DNA of 64,000 nt from Vreelandella olivaria. GTDB taxonomy: Bacteria > Pseudomonadota > Gammaproteobacteria > Pseudomonadales > Halomonadaceae. A model generated the notes under the pieces. That model ran no database searches and was not told the DNA's origin. It saw only the letters and a program-made list of their open reading frames with translations. Position 1 is the first letter of the stretch. Each line of letters starts with the position of its first letter. A program made the position numbers and the translations under genes. Shown piece after piece: positions 23,041-35,558 of this stretch. The DNA is taken from assembly GCA_004295565.1 (NCBI GenBank), contig AP019416.1:1798001-1862000 (forward strand), read 5' to 3'.

Positions 23041-23094
23041 AGAGCCTCCATATCAGTAAATTGGTAAAGCTAGGCGGAGTAAAACGCCGGTAGG

Positions 23095-24079
23095 TTAAAT
23101 AACGCCGCTGGCGAGCAGGTCATGCATATGTAGAGCCCCAATAGGGCGCTGTTGTTCATCGACCACCGCAAGCGCGGTAATGCGGCTCTCTTCCATGATG
23201 CGTACCGCTTCGGCTGCCAGGATGTCGGGGCCGATGCGTTTACCTGGTCGAGTCATGACATCATCAACGCGCACATCGCGTAGATTATGGAACTGATCCA
23301 GCGTGCGTCGCAGGTCGCCATCGGTGTAGACCCCGGCGAGGCGCCCATCGCTATCCACCACGCAGGTAAAGCCAAGCCCTTGCCGGGTGATCTCCAATAA
23401 CGCATCGCGTAGTGGGCTGCCCAGTGCGACCTGGGGTAGTCGCTCGCCATCATGCATCAGGTCTCTCACCCGCAGCAGTAGGCGCTTGCCTAAGCTACCG
23501 CCAGGGTGGGAAAGGGCGAAGTCTTCAGCGGTAAAGCCGCGTGCTTCCAGCAATGCAACCGCCAGGGCATCACCCAGGGCGAGAGCCGCGGTGGTGGAGC
23601 TGGTGGGAGCAAGGTCGAGCGGGCACGCTTCACGCTCAACGCCACTGTTGAGATGCGCGTCAGCGTGTTTGGCAAGCGTGGAGTGGGGCGGCCGGTCATG
23701 CTCACCAACGGGGTGCCGAGGCGCTTAAGCAGCGGCAGCAGGGCAGTGACTTCGGCTGTTTCCCCGAGTTGGATAACGCCAGCACCACATCGGCGCGGGT
23801 AATCATGCCAAGATCGCCGTGGCTGGCTTCACCGGGGTGAACGAAAAAGGCCGGTGTGCCCGTGCTGGCCAGCGTTGCTGCCAGCTTGCCGGCAATATGC
23901 CCCGACTTGCCCATGCCTGTCACCACCACGCGGCCTTGGCAGGCGAGGATCAGCTCGCAGGCGCGGTCAAAGCTTTCGTCCAGTTTAGCCTGGAGGCCTC
24001 CTATCGCTGCCTGCTCAATTTGCAGCGTACGCAGTGCGCTTTCGCGTAGTAGGCTGGATGAAGCAGGAGGCTGGCGCAT
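23095..24079 (-). CDS. kdsD: D-arabinose 5-phosphate isomerase KdsD (frame broken)
   Basis: Converts ribulose 5-phosphate to arabinose 5-phosphate, the first step of Kdo synthesis. SIS domain: VVVTGMGKSGHIAGKLAATLASTGTPAFFVHPGEASHGDLG and SNSGETAEV, the last split by a break near 23760. A second break lies near 23690 in the GRP/HSTLAKHADA region. Two CBS domains close the protein (GFTCVVDSDGRLAGVYTDGDLRR and ALAVVDEQQRPIGALHMHDLL). ATG at 24079 is preferred to 24097. About 328 residues. First gene of the minus-strand LPS cluster, divergent from mlaF over about 270 bases in which I see no clear promoter pair. Confidence 0.94.
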
Positions 24080-24349
24080 AGCGTTTTCTCTTAACAATTG
24101 AAAATCAACAAAGTGGTAACCGCCAAGAATAACATCTCGATACCCCTAATAGGCAGTAATTGAGGCCGTTACTCAAGGCGACTGGTGTTGACGAGCTACC
24201 TAAGGAGAGCCCATTCGCACCGTAATGTCTTGTAGCGTTATAGTACGATGTTCGATAATGTTTTAGAAACACTGTTTTCTAACTGCGGTCGCAGCAAGTA
24301 GGTTATGCTACTTGGTTCTGACCGTGCCATGTTAAGAGTCAACTGATCC

Positions 24350-25169
24350 ATGACAGATGCACCCTTTATAGAAATTGAAGAGCTCTATTTCTCACGTGGC
24401 GATCACGAAATTTTCCGTGGTGTGAATATGACCATACCGCGGGGAAAGTGACCGCGATCATGGGGCCGAGCGGTACCGGTAAAACCACGCTGCTAAAGCT
24501 GATCGGCGGTCAGTTGACGCCGGAGAGCGGGCGAATACTGATTGACGGACAGGATGTGCATAAGCTTTCGCGCAAGGCGCTATTCACGCTACGCAAGCGG
24601 ATGGGCATGCTGTTTCAGAGTGGTGCGCTGTTTTCCGATCTGGATGTGTTTGAGAACGTTGCTTTTCCGCTGAGGGTGCATACGGATTTGCCCAATACCA
24701 TGGTGCGCGACCTGGTATTGCTCAAGCTACAGTCAGTTGGCTTGCGCGGTGCGCGACACTTAACACCTGCTGAGCTGTCCGGGGGGATGGCGCGCCGGGT
24801 GGCGTTGGCCCGTGCGGTCGCGCTGGATCCGGAACTGATTCTGTACGATGAACCTTTCGTAGGCCAGGATCCCATCTCCATGGGGGTATTGGTACAGTTG
24901 ATTAAGCGTCTTAACCAAGCGCTTCAGCTCACCTCTGTGGTGGTCTCTCATGATATCAAAGAGACCTTGAGCATTGCCGACTACCTCTACCTGATTGCCG
25001 ATGGTCAAGTGGTGGCTCATGGCACCCGCAGACCTTGGATACCAATGAAGACCCGCGGGTTAGTCAGTTTATTCATGGTGAGCCCGATGGCCCGGTGCCA
25101 TTCCACTACCCCGCCGAGGCGTTTTATCGCGATATTCTGGGTGACGCCCCGATGACACAGATAGGTTAG
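24350..25169 (+). CDS. mlaF: Phospholipid ABC transporter ATPase MlaF (frame broken)
   Basis: Cytoplasmic ATPase of the MlaFEDB complex that moves phospholipids between the membranes and maintains outer-membrane asymmetry. Starts MTDAPFIEIEELYFSRGDHEIFRGV. One A is missing near 24445 (RGK/VTAIMGPSGTGKTTLLKL, the Walker A). Signature ELSGGMARRVALARA, Walker B LILYDEPFVGQDP and VVVSHDIKE follow. A second break near 25030 separates the tail, which would read TNEDPRVSQFIHGEPDGPVPFHYP and end at 25167-25169. About 274 residues. Confidence 0.94.
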
Positions 25170-25222
25170 GTGACCACGTTAGCGTTAATGCACACATGCA
25201 GGGTAAATAAAGGGCAGGGTTA

Positions 25223-26020
25223 ATGCAGTCAAAATTCTCTAACAGCGCCGCGCGTATCACCCGGCTGGGGCGCCGGGGTGCGACTTAATGGAAGCATTGG
25301 GTCGAGCGGGTGTGTTTCTATTTCAGTCAGCGGTGGGTGTGCCTTCCCGAGAAGGTTGGCGGTTATGGTTGCACCAGATGCACTTTGTTGGCGTGCTTTC
25401 GTTAGCTATTGTGCTGGTGTCGGGACTGTTTATCGGCATGGTGTTGGCGCTACAGGGCTACACCATTCTGGTCGATTTCGGCGCAGAGCAGGCGCTGGGT
25501 CAGATGGTGGCGCTTTCGCTATTGCGAGAGCTGGCGCCAGTGGTGGCGGCGCTGCTGTTTGCCGGGCGGGCGGGCTCTGCGCTGACCGCTGAGATCGGTT
25601 TGATGAAAGCGACCGAGCAGCTCACCAGCATGGAGATGATCGGCGTTGATCCGCTGCGTCGTGTGGTGGCCCCGCGTTTATGGGCAGGCTTTGTGTCGCT
25701 GCCTATTCTGACGGTGGGGTTTAGCGTGGTGGGTATCTGGGGGGATACCTGGTGGGAGTTGAGTGGCTAGGCGTTTTGAGGGTTCCTACTGGAGTAACAT
25801 GCAGGCTAGCGTAGCCTTTGTCGATGATATTGGTAACGGCATGATCAAAAGCGCTGTATTTGCCCTGGTGGTGACCTGGATTGCGGTATTCCAGGGGTAT
25901 GATTTGGTGCCGACTTCTGAAGGTATCTCGCGCGCTACGACGCGCACAGTAGTGTATTCGTCCCTGGCAGTGTTGGGGCTTGATTTTGTATTGACCGCCA
26001 TCATGTTTGGCGGCCTTTAA
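25223..26020 (+). CDS. mlaE: Phospholipid ABC transporter permease MlaE (frame broken)
   Basis: Inner-membrane permease of the Mla system. Starts [19 protein letters not shown] at 25223 after AGGGCAGGG. A G is missing near 25277, and two or more bases near 25740-25790 (expected [23 protein letters not shown]). MlaE motifs are clear: [48 protein letters not shown] and [25 protein letters not shown]. The last spans ([31 protein letters not shown]) end at 26020. About 266 residues. Confidence 0.93.
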
Positions 26021-26036
26021 TGGCTGGAGCAGTTTC

Positions 26037-26501
26037 ATGAAACGCAGTAAAACCATGGAGTTCGGTGTTGGCCTGTTTATGGTGGCAGGCATCCTGGGGC
26101 TGGTGTTCCTAGGCTTACGTGTTAGTGGACTGACGTTCTCTGCGCCCTCGCAGTCATTTCAGCTAGAGGCCAACTTTGCCAATATTGGCAGCTTAAAGCC
26201 CCGCGCCAGGGTCACTATGGCTGGCGTGACGGTGGGGCGGGTGGAGGCGATCGAGCTGGATACCGAATGGTTTGATGCGCGGGTCGTGCTAAGTCTGGAC
26301 AGTGAGCTTGAAGGTCAGCTTTCCAAAGACTCGATCGCCTCTATCCTGACGGCAGGCCTGTTGGGTGAACAGTACATTGGTCTTAGTGTGGGCGGTGACC
26401 CTGAGATGTTGGAAGATGGCGACACCATTCGCGACACCCAGTCGGCGCTGGTGCTGGAAGAACTTATTCAGCAATTTGTGTCCAATATGGCGAGTAACTA
26501 G
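26037..26501 (+). CDS. mlaD: Phospholipid transport substrate-binding protein MlaD
   Basis: Membrane-anchored MCE protein that forms a hexameric ring on MlaE and binds phospholipid. 154 residues from the ATG at 26037, with GGAGC 10 bases before. MKRSKTMEFGVGLFMVAGILGLVFLGLRV is the anchor; the MCE domain runs from FQLEANFANIGSLKPRARVTMAGVTVGRV to AGLLGEQYIGLSVGG. Intact. Sixteen bases after mlaE. Confidence 0.95.
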   Translation: MKRSKTMEFGVGLFMVAGILGLVFLGLRVSGLTFSAPSQSFQLEANFANIGSLKPRARVTMAGVTVGRVEAIELDTEWFDARVVLSLDSELEGQLSKDSIASILTAGLLGEQYIGLSVGGDPEMLEDGDTIRDTQSALVLEELIQQFVSNMASN

Positions 26502-26573
26502 GGTTTCAAGTGGCAGGCACGAATCCAGTGTGATAATGGGGCCAGTGCAATAACGGGTAGGGAGATAATGGTG

Positions 26574-27233
26574 ATGAATGGAGTGAGCTTGATGTTGGGT
26601 CGTTGGCTCTTGGTGGTCAGTATGGTGGCAGCGTTAATGGTGCCACTGCAGTCCCAGGCGCAGTCGCAGACGCCAGAAGCAATGATTCGCGAGAACGTCG
26701 AGTCGCTGATGGCGGATCTACAGGGCCGTCAGGATTATTATGCCAATAACCTGAGCGAGCTTGAGGCGTTAGTGGATAGTAATCTCGACCAAGTAGCGGA
26801 TTTCCGCTATATCGGTGCCAGCGTGATGGGCAATTATTTCCGTAACGCTACTCCGGAGCAGCGCCGTCGTTTTGTGGATGTGTTTCGGCAAACGCTGATC
26901 GATACCTACGCCCGCGGCTTGGTAACGTTTGATTATGAAGAATTGCGAGTGCTGGATTCCCAGCAGGCTCAGCGCCACGACGACCAGGCCAGTGTGGCGA
27001 TGGAAGTCGTGGCCAGTAATGGCCATGTGTACCCCGTCAGCTATAGCCTGAGGCTCTCCGACGGCGAGTGGCGGGTGGTGAACGTGATCGTTAACGGCAT
27101 TAATTTGGGCCTGACGTTCCGCAATCAGTTTGACCAAGCCATGCGCGAAAACAACCGCGATTATGATGCGGTTATTGACGGCTGGTCGCCTGAAGTGGGC
27201 GTTGAGGAGCTTGAGCAGGGAGGCGATGCGTGA
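26574..27233 (+). CDS. mlaC: Periplasmic phospholipid-binding protein MlaC
   Basis: Soluble carrier that ferries phospholipid between the outer-membrane MlaA complex and MlaFEDB. About 219 residues; signal peptide MLGRWLLVVSMVAALMVPL ending at QSQAQ. Family block NYFRNATPEQRRRFVDVFRQTLIDTYARGL and VNVIVNGINLGLTFRNQFDQAM. An ATG at 26568 is only 3 bases from GGAG; the one at 26574 is 9 bases away and is preferred. The stop overlaps the mlaB GTG. Confidence 0.95.
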   Translation: MNGVSLMLGRWLLVVSMVAALMVPLQSQAQSQTPEAMIRENVESLMADLQGRQDYYANNLSELEALVDSNLDQVADFRYIGASVMGNYFRNATPEQRRRFVDVFRQTLIDTYARGLVTFDYEELRVLDSQQAQRHDDQASVAMEVVASNGHVYPVSYSLRLSDGEWRVVNVIVNGINLGLTFRNQFDQAMRENNRDYDAVIDGWSPEVGVEELEQGGDA

Positions 27234-27568
27234 CAGCGCTGTTTTCTCGACCTGGCGTCACGGTGAGTGAAGAAAACGCCACCCTGCTTGTGTCCGGCGA
27301 TGTGGACGTCACCTTGGCGGCCGACTTGGCCGCCAGTGGCGTTAAATGGCTCAAGCAAACCGAGCTAACCACGATCAGTTTAGATTTTAGTCGCGTTGAG
27401 AAAGCCAGCAGTGTTGCTATTAGCGTGCTATTTGAATGGCTGCGCATTTGTCGGCGGCGCGGTATTCAGGTTCAAGCCATTCTTTTGTCAGCGCCGCTAC
27501 GCCGGCTTGCCTCCCTGGCGGAGTTGGATGCTTTGATTGAGCAGCCAGCCACTACTCTGGCCGTTTAA
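27230..27568 (+). CDS. mlaB: STAS-domain protein MlaB
   Basis: Cytoplasmic STAS subunit that binds and activates MlaF. 112 residues, starting at a GTG that overlaps the mlaC stop (GTGA). The N-terminal half has GDVDVTLAADLAASGVKWL, then the STAS core LDFSRVEKASSVAISVLFEWLRICRRRG with the conserved serine/threonine turn. Intact, and last of mlaFEDCB. It fits MlaB by position and domain. Confidence 0.92.
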   Translation: MTALFSRPGVTVSEENATLLVSGDVDVTLAADLAASGVKWLKQTELTTISLDFSRVEKASSVAISVLFEWLRICRRRGIQVQAILLSAPLRRLASLAELDALIEQPATTLAV

Positions 27569-27661
27569 CGCTGCGGCATCGCCAAGCGCACTGCTTTTCT
27601 TTATTATGTCGACCCAATTACGTTCATTAATAACGATGACCCCAAAGGAGTTCTCTGCGCC

Positions 27662-29881
<2,220 letters not shown>

Positions 29882-29894
29882 TGTGAGGTGACCC

Positions 29895-31216
29895 ATGAGT
29901 GAACGCCAACAGACGACTGCTACTATTTCACGCCTATCGACAAGCGATGCTGCCTTTCACCATCGGCTTGATGAGTTGTTAGATTGGGAAGGGGTGTCTG
30001 ATAAAGCAGTGCAAGCGCGGGTAGAAGAAATTCTTGCCAGCGTAAAACAGCGCGGTGATGCCGCGGTCGTGGAAGCCACTAACCGCTTTGACCGGCTTGC
30101 TGTTACTTCCATGGATGAATTGACGTTAACGCCCGAACAGTTGGAGAGCGCCTTTCATAACTTGCCTGCTGAGCAGCGCGAGGCGCTCTCCAGTGCCGCC
30201 GAGCGGATCAAGCGCTACCACGAGCGTCAAAAGCCTAATTCCTGGCAATATGAAGAGGCAGACGGCACGGTGCTGGGGCAGAAAGTCACCCCGCTGGATC
30301 GTGCCGGTATTTATGTCCCAGGGGGGAAGGCGGCTTACCCCTCCTCGGTGTTAATGAATGCAATCCCTGCTCATGTGGCCGGTGTGCGCGAAATCGTTAT
30401 GGTCGTGCCTACGCCGGACGGCGTGCTCAATGAGCTGGTGTTGGCTGCGGCCCATTTGGCAGGCGTCGACTATGTGTTCACGATTGGCGGTGCTCAGGCG
30501 GTCGCAGCGCTTGCTTACGGCACTGAAAGTGTTCCCCGGGTCGATAAAATTGTCGGCCCTGGCAATATTTATGTGGCCACGGCTAAGCGTGCGGTATTTG
30601 GTCAGGTGGGCATTGATATGATTGCCGGGCCTTCGGAGATTATGGTGGTTTCCGATGGGGTGACCGACCCTGAATGGCTGGCGATGGATCTGTTCTCCCA
30701 GGCCGAGCATGACGAAGATGCCCAGGCGATCCTGGTGAGCTGGGATGCCGAGCACTTAGATGCCGTCGAGGCGGCGATTGAAAGGCTGCTGCCGAGCTTG
30801 GAGCGTGAAGCGATTGTGCGTGAATCGCTGCGCCGACGTGGCGCCTTGGTGCTCTGTCAGGACGCCCAGGAAGCCATTACGCTGATTAACCGGGTTGCCC
30901 CTGAGCACCTGGAGCTCTCCGTCGCCGCCCCGATACATGGTTAGACGATATTCGCCATGCCGGGGCCATCTTTATGGGGCGTTACACCGCCGAGGCACTG
31001 GGTGATTACTGTGCTGGGCCAAATCATGTGCTGCCTACCTCTGGCACGGCGCGCTTCTCTTCACCGTTGGGCGTTTACGATTTCCAGAAGCGCTCTTCGA
31101 TTATTCACTGCTCCGCAGACGGCGCTTCAGAACTGGGTAAAATCGCCTCGGTATTGGCCCGGGGAGAGTCACTAACGGCCCACGCCCGCTCAGCGGAGTA
31201 CCGGATCCGCGACTGA
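29895..31216 (+). CDS. hisD: Histidinol dehydrogenase HisD (frame broken)
   Basis: Last two steps of histidine synthesis, oxidising histidinol to histidine with NAD. Motifs: [59 protein letters not shown], the [14 protein letters not shown] catalytic Glu-His block and [20 protein letters not shown]. One break near 30940 ([19 protein letters not shown] expected). About 440 residues when repaired. AGGTGA lies just upstream of the ATG at 29895. hisC, often next in Pseudomonas, is absent here. Confidence 0.95.
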
Positions 31217-31247
31217 TACATCGAGACTGATAGATACAGGGCCGCTT

Positions 31248-31282
31248 CAGCGCGCTCATATTGCAAACTATGAGTCGCGCTG
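31248..31282. other. Hairpin between convergent hisD and degS-like gene
   Basis: An inverted repeat with 13-14-base arms and one bulged base: CAGCGCG-CTCATA, loop TTGCAAAC, TATGAGTCGCGCTG. The right arm holds the last codons and stop of the protease gene. No run of T follows on either strand, so it is not a standard intrinsic terminator. It may shield the 3' ends of both transcripts. Confidence 0.5.
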
Positions 31283-32531
31283 GCCGGGGGTCTCTTGATT
31301 AATGGGGATGGTGGGCAGCGGGCGTTCTCCCACTTCCAGCGTCATTTCCATGCGCTCACCGCTGCGCACAATGGTTAGCGGTAGTGACGTACCGGGCGGA
31401 ATTGAGGCAATTTCGCTCATCGTCGAACGGGCATCCAGAATCGGCTGACCATCGACGGCAAGGAGTACGTCGCCGGGCTCCAGTCCTGCTTTTGCGGCGG
31501 GCCCGCCGCTGACTACGCCGGCGACGATCACCCCTTGAGGTGTTTGCAGGCCAAAAGAGGCGGCTAATTCTCGTGATAGCGCCTGCGCTTCTATGCCCAG
31601 CCAGCCCCGAATCACACGCCCTTGAGTCACCAGCTCATCCAGAATACTGTGAGCAAGATTGGCGGGAATGGCAAAGCCAATGCCCTGAGAGCCACCTGAG
31701 CGTGAGAAAATCGCCGTATTGATCCCCACCATGGCGCCCTCGGCATTGACCAGCGCGCCGCCTGAATTACCCGGATTGATGGCCGCGTCTGTTTGAATAA
31801 AGTCTTCGTAGGCGTTTAGCCCTAAATGATTTCGCCCGGTGGCGCTAATGATGCCCATGGTGACGGTCTGACCGACGCCAAAGGGTTGCCAATGGCGAGC
31901 GCTACATCGCCTACGGCAACGTCGGCGGAGTCTGTTAGTTCAATAACCGGTAAGTCGTCCAGGTTAATTTTCAGCACGGCCAAATCACTTTCAGGGTCTG
32001 TGCCGATCACCTCTGCAATGGTTTCGCGTCCGTCACGCAGGGCGACCTGAATTTCATCAGCGCCGTTGATGACGTGGTGATTGGTCAGTACGTAGCCGTC
32101 TTCGCTGACGATAACGCCAGAGCCTAGACTGGAGAGCATGCGTTGATGGGTCGTGGCGTCATCGCCCTGATTATCGAAAAATTGCTGAAAAAGGGGTCGG
32201 ACATCAGCGGGTGCTGATCGCGCTCAACAATGCGTGAAGAGTATATGTTAACCACCGCAGGGGCTGCCTGCTCCACCGCCCTGGCGTAACTTACCGGCCC
32301 TTCGTTTCGGGATAGCGGTGCCGCCTGATGGATTTCGGGTGCAGGGCGATCCGAGCGCGGCTCTACGACTGCGGGCACGTTTGAAACGATCGGGGCAGGA
32401 GCCTGAGGGAGTTGTGGCGATGAGTCACGAAACGGGTTAGGCAACTGCTCAGGGAGTGCGAATAGGATCACTACAGCGAGCAGTACGCCAGTGATAATAG
32501 GCCATAAGTAAGGCAGCACGTAGCGTCGCAT
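31268..32531 (-). CDS. degS: DegS/AlgW-like membrane-anchored trypsin-like serine protease (frame broken)
   Basis: Periplasmic HtrA protease anchored in the inner membrane; DegS/AlgW cuts the anti-sigma factor RseA/MucA on outer-membrane protein stress. N-terminal anchor [21 protein letters not shown], then a long Pro-rich linker. Protease motifs: [19 protein letters not shown] (His), ESDLAVLKI (Asp), [11 protein letters not shown] (Ser). A single PDZ domain runs from [11 protein letters not shown] to the end ([19 protein letters not shown]). Breaks near 32140 and 31835. One PDZ domain and an anchor favour DegS/AlgW over DegP/Q; AlgW (Pseudomonas) is equally apt. About 420 residues. Confidence 0.9.
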
Positions 32532-32659
32532 GCAATCAATTCCTTAACGGGTCGGTCTCGCTGTTCGCGATAAAAAGCAGCGAGTTTTACAATGGTTTTA
32601 TGGTAACACTTTCTTAGCAAGTACCTCACGGGTGCAGTTCAATCAATCAAGGGTGCAAT

Positions 32660-33422
32660 ATGATTCATCGTGACCAATTAGTGGCAGCCTGTGACCATCA
32701 GTTGCGTGCGGCAGAGTTTAAAGATTTTACCATTAATGGTTTACAGGTGGCGGGTAGCGAGCAGGTTAAGCGCGTCATGACAGGCGTTACTGCCTGTCAG
32801 GCGCTACTGGATGAAAGCCGTTGCCTGGCAGGCTGATATGGTGCTGGTGCATCACGGCTACTTTTGGAAAAACGAACCCGTGGCGATTACCGGCATGAAG
32901 CAGAGGCGGATTAAAACCCTGCTGGATAATGGAATCAGCCTGCTAGCCTATCATCTGCCTCTGGATGCTCATGCTGAGATGGGCAATAACGCTGAACTGG
33001 CCAGGCGTCTTGGGTGGAAAGTAGAGGGGTGTATTGATGGCGAGTTGGGGGAGGGGCTGCTGTGGTCAGGGCGTTTGCCTCAGCCGCATTCGATCAAAGA
33101 GTTGGGGGCGCAAATAGCGCAAACCTTGCAGCGTGAACCTTTGGTGATTGAAGCCCCGCAGGTGGGAGCTATTGAGCGTATCGCCTGGTGCACCGGTGGT
33201 GCGCAGGACATGATCACCGCCGCCTTTGACGCTGGTGCGCAGGTCTTCGTTTCCGGTGAAATATCCGAAAGGACGACCCACTTGGCGCGAGAAATGGGGA
33301 TTCACTATATCGCCGCAGGGCATCATGCCACCGAGCGCTATGGGGTTCAGGCGCTGGGCGAGTGGCTAAGTGATGAGTACGGCGTTGAGCACCGCTTTGT
33401 GGATATTGATAACCCGGCATAA
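32660..33422 (+). CDS. Nif3-like dinuclear metal centre hexameric protein (frame broken)
   Basis: YbgI/Nif3 family, a widely conserved fold with a two-metal site; the physiological role is not established. Starts MIHRDQLVAACDHQLRAAEFKDFTINGLQV at 32660. One break near 32815. Metal-binding patches: VLVHHGYFWKNEP, LPLDAHAEMGNNAEL and the C-terminal FVSGEISERTTHLAREMGIHYIAAGHHATERYG. About 254 residues. It neighbours algW in Pseudomonas too, which supports the block. Divergent from the protease, with about 128 bases between. Confidence 0.9.
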
Positions 33423-33445
33423 CGCTGTCAGCCCCTGAAAGGCAG

Positions 33446-33612
33446 CTAGGAGCCTGTCCGACTAAACACTGATCTACTGCGACCCCCGGCATTTTGGCCA
33501 ACTTTATTCGATCGATTTCGTTAAATAGCGCACTATTCGCCTCAATCGATCGATAAATTTGGCTCAAAATCCGTGCTTCTCGCGACGATCGGCCAAGCCG
33601 GACAGGCTCTAG
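33446..33612. repeat. 167-base palindromic intergenic element
   Basis: A second, unrelated inverted-repeat block in a convergent gap (Nif3 gene and zapG). Outer arms: CTAGGAGCCTGTCCGACT at 33446 and AGCCGGACAGGCTCTAG ending at 33612, with one substitution and one extra base. Inside is a second pair: TTTATTCGATCGATT near 33502-33516 and AATCGATCGATAAA near 33544-33557. TTGGCCA and GGCCAA occur between the two levels. It has no coding potential. MITE or REP-like element of unknown family; it shows no obvious likeness to the 1308-1459 element. Confidence 0.6.
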
Positions 33613-33639
33613 CGTATGCCGGGGGCGGTCATAGGTCGT

Positions 33640-34097
33640 TTAGTAGCGTGGGGGCTGGGGTGTTGCCGCTTCCTTGCCCTTCAAGCCAAAGTCTTCCGAC
33701 AGCGTGCCGCCCTTGCCATCCGCGTAGTCGCGGGGCATGGCAGGCGTGCTGGCCTCTTTGGGGACTGCTGCTCTCGCGTTGAATCGATACCCGACAGATC
33801 AAGGCTAGGCTGAATGGCCGCGTCGCGAATATCCCACTCCGCGGCGTCCTCTTTGAGCTGAAGCTCTAGCTGGTTGGCTTCATCACGGATATTGCTTAGG
33901 CGTTGATAAATACCCGTTAAATGACTGCCAACGCTGTTCTTCATCTCGGCAATCTGGTGTTCGCGTTCGAGCAGCTTTTGGCGCATGGAAGCAGCCTCTC
34001 GCTGGCCTTTGCTTAAGAGGCGAAAAGCGACCGCCCCAACGATCAGGCCGACGATAAAACCGATGATGGCAAATGTTAATGGTGAGCTCGCGTCCAC
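33640..34097 (-). CDS. zapG: ZapG/YhcB, DUF1043 division-associated protein (frame broken)
   Basis: Single-span inner-membrane protein linked to cell division and wall synthesis in E. coli (YhcB, also called ZapG or LapD). N-terminal membrane helix PLTFAIIGFIVGLIVGAVAFRLL, then a coiled coil with REHQIAEMKNSVGSHLTGIYQRLSNIRDEANQLELQL. The raw frame ends at 33681; a break near 33755 restores PKEASTPAMPRDYADGKGGTLSEDFGLKGKEAATPQPPRY and a stop at 33640-33642, the usual PRDYA/FGLK tail. About 153 residues. Divergent from zapE. Confidence 0.85.
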
Positions 34098-34305
34098 AGT
34101 GTTCTCCCTGGCGCCTTGAATATAACAGTTAGGCTGCTTTAGCTAGCAGCTTAAGAATCGAACAGGCTGCCATTATAGGCGTCACTCAGCCGGTTGGGTC
34201 AATCCGCTCATGCGCTTAGATGCCTCTACAGGTATAATCACACCCTTCTTGAGGTTGCCAGTGGTTGAGCTGGCTGCTGCCTTACATGCTGTAGGAGGCG
34301 AGTGC

Positions 34306-35488
34306 ATGTCATCATTATCTGCGGGTAGGGCAACGGCAAAAACGCGCCCTGCATCGCCTATAGAGCGCTATCGGGCTGACTTGGAGCGCGACGATTTTCA
34401 GTACGATGCGGCCCAGGAGTTGGCGGTCAAGCATCTTCAGCGGCTTTACGATGAACTTGTTGCGGCACCCACTGCCGCCCCAAAAGCCCTGGTCGCTCAT
34501 AAAGGTCTAAAAGCTAAAATGGCGGGGTTGATGGGCAAGAAGGTCTCGTCGTCTGACGAGCCTGTCTTGCCTAGCGTCAAGGGGCTCTACTTTTGGGGCG
34601 GGGTCGGGCGTGGTAAGACCTACTTGGTCGATACCTTCTATGAAGCCTTGCCCTTTCCAGACAAAATGCGCACCCATTTTCATCGTTTTATGCAGCGCGT
34701 TCATAATGAGCTGACCCACTACAAAGGTGAAAAGAATCCACTCAACCTCATCGCAGGTAAATTTGCCACCGAGGCGCGGGTTATCTGCTTTGATGAGTTT
34801 TTGTCAAAGATATTACCGATGCGATGATTCTTGCCAATTTGCTGGAGGCGCTGTTTGAGCGTGGGGTAGTGTTAGTGGCGACCTCCAATATTGTGCCTAA
34901 TGATTTGTACAAAGACGGTCTTCAGCGGGCGCGCTTTTTACCCGCCATTGAGCTGGTGAAGCGCCACTGTGAGGTGGTTAACGTCGACTCAGGGGTTGAC
35001 TATCGGCTCCGGGCATTAGAGCGGGCGGCGATCTTTTATTCACCGCTGGATGAGACGGCTGAAGGTGAGCTGTCGCGTAGCTTTCGGAAATCGCCGGGCA
35101 CGATGGAGAGTCCGGCGCGTCGCTAGAGGTAAATCATCGCGTACTTAAAACGCGTCGGCTGCATGATGACGTCGCCTGGTTTGAATTTCTTGAGCTCTGT
35201 GATGGGCCGCGTAGTCAAAATGACTATATTGAGCTGGCCCGTGAGTTCCATACGGTGCTGGTTTCCAATGTAAAGCGTATGGGGGCCAGGCAGGATGATC
35301 AGGCGCGCCGCTTTATTAATATGGTGGACGAGTTTTATGACCGCGGCGTGAAGCTGCTAATGTCCGCGGAAGCGCCGATCGAAGAGCTGTATAGCGATGG
35401 CAAGCTAACGTTTGAGTTCCAGCGGACTCTCTCTCGCCTCCAGGAGATGCAGTCCCAGGAGTACCTGGCGCTGGCGCACAAGCCTTAA
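34306..35488 (+). CDS. zapE: Cell division protein ZapE, AFG1-like ATPase (frame broken)
   Basis: AAA-type ATPase that binds FtsZ and is needed for division under low oxygen or heat in E. coli. The ATG at 34306 has GGAGG 9 bases upstream (a longer frame from 34210 has no site). Walker [16 protein letters not shown] at about residues 103-117, [11 protein letters not shown], Walker B VICFDEF, then [29 protein letters not shown]. The C-terminus [28 protein letters not shown] is typical. Breaks near 34805, 35090 and 35200; a stretch between 35130 and 35255 is readable only out of frame ([21 protein letters not shown]). About 394 residues. Confidence 0.92.
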
Positions 35489-35523
35489 GGGGTATCGGCG
35501 CAGTAAAAAAGTCACGAAACGGC

Positions 35524-35552
35524 TTAACTTGTCAGTAGCCTTACTGTAGAAT
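35524..35552 (+). promoter_or_regulatory. Sigma-70 promoter for rplM-rpsI
   Basis: TTAACT at 35524-35529 and TAGAAT at 35547-35552 are separated by exactly 17 bases. Transcription would start about 35559, giving a leader of about 105 bases. It lies 36 bases after the zapE stop. Confidence 0.55.
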
Positions 35553-35558
35553 GCCGCC

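Noticed and set aside
24080-24349. Possible promoters TATAGT and TATGCT between kdsD and mlaF
   Set aside because: Neither has a believable -35 box at 16-18 bases, so no promoter is called.
33214-33567. Antisense frame over the Nif3 gene and into the palindrome
   Set aside because: No motif or ribosome site, and it overlaps a conserved gene; shadow frame.
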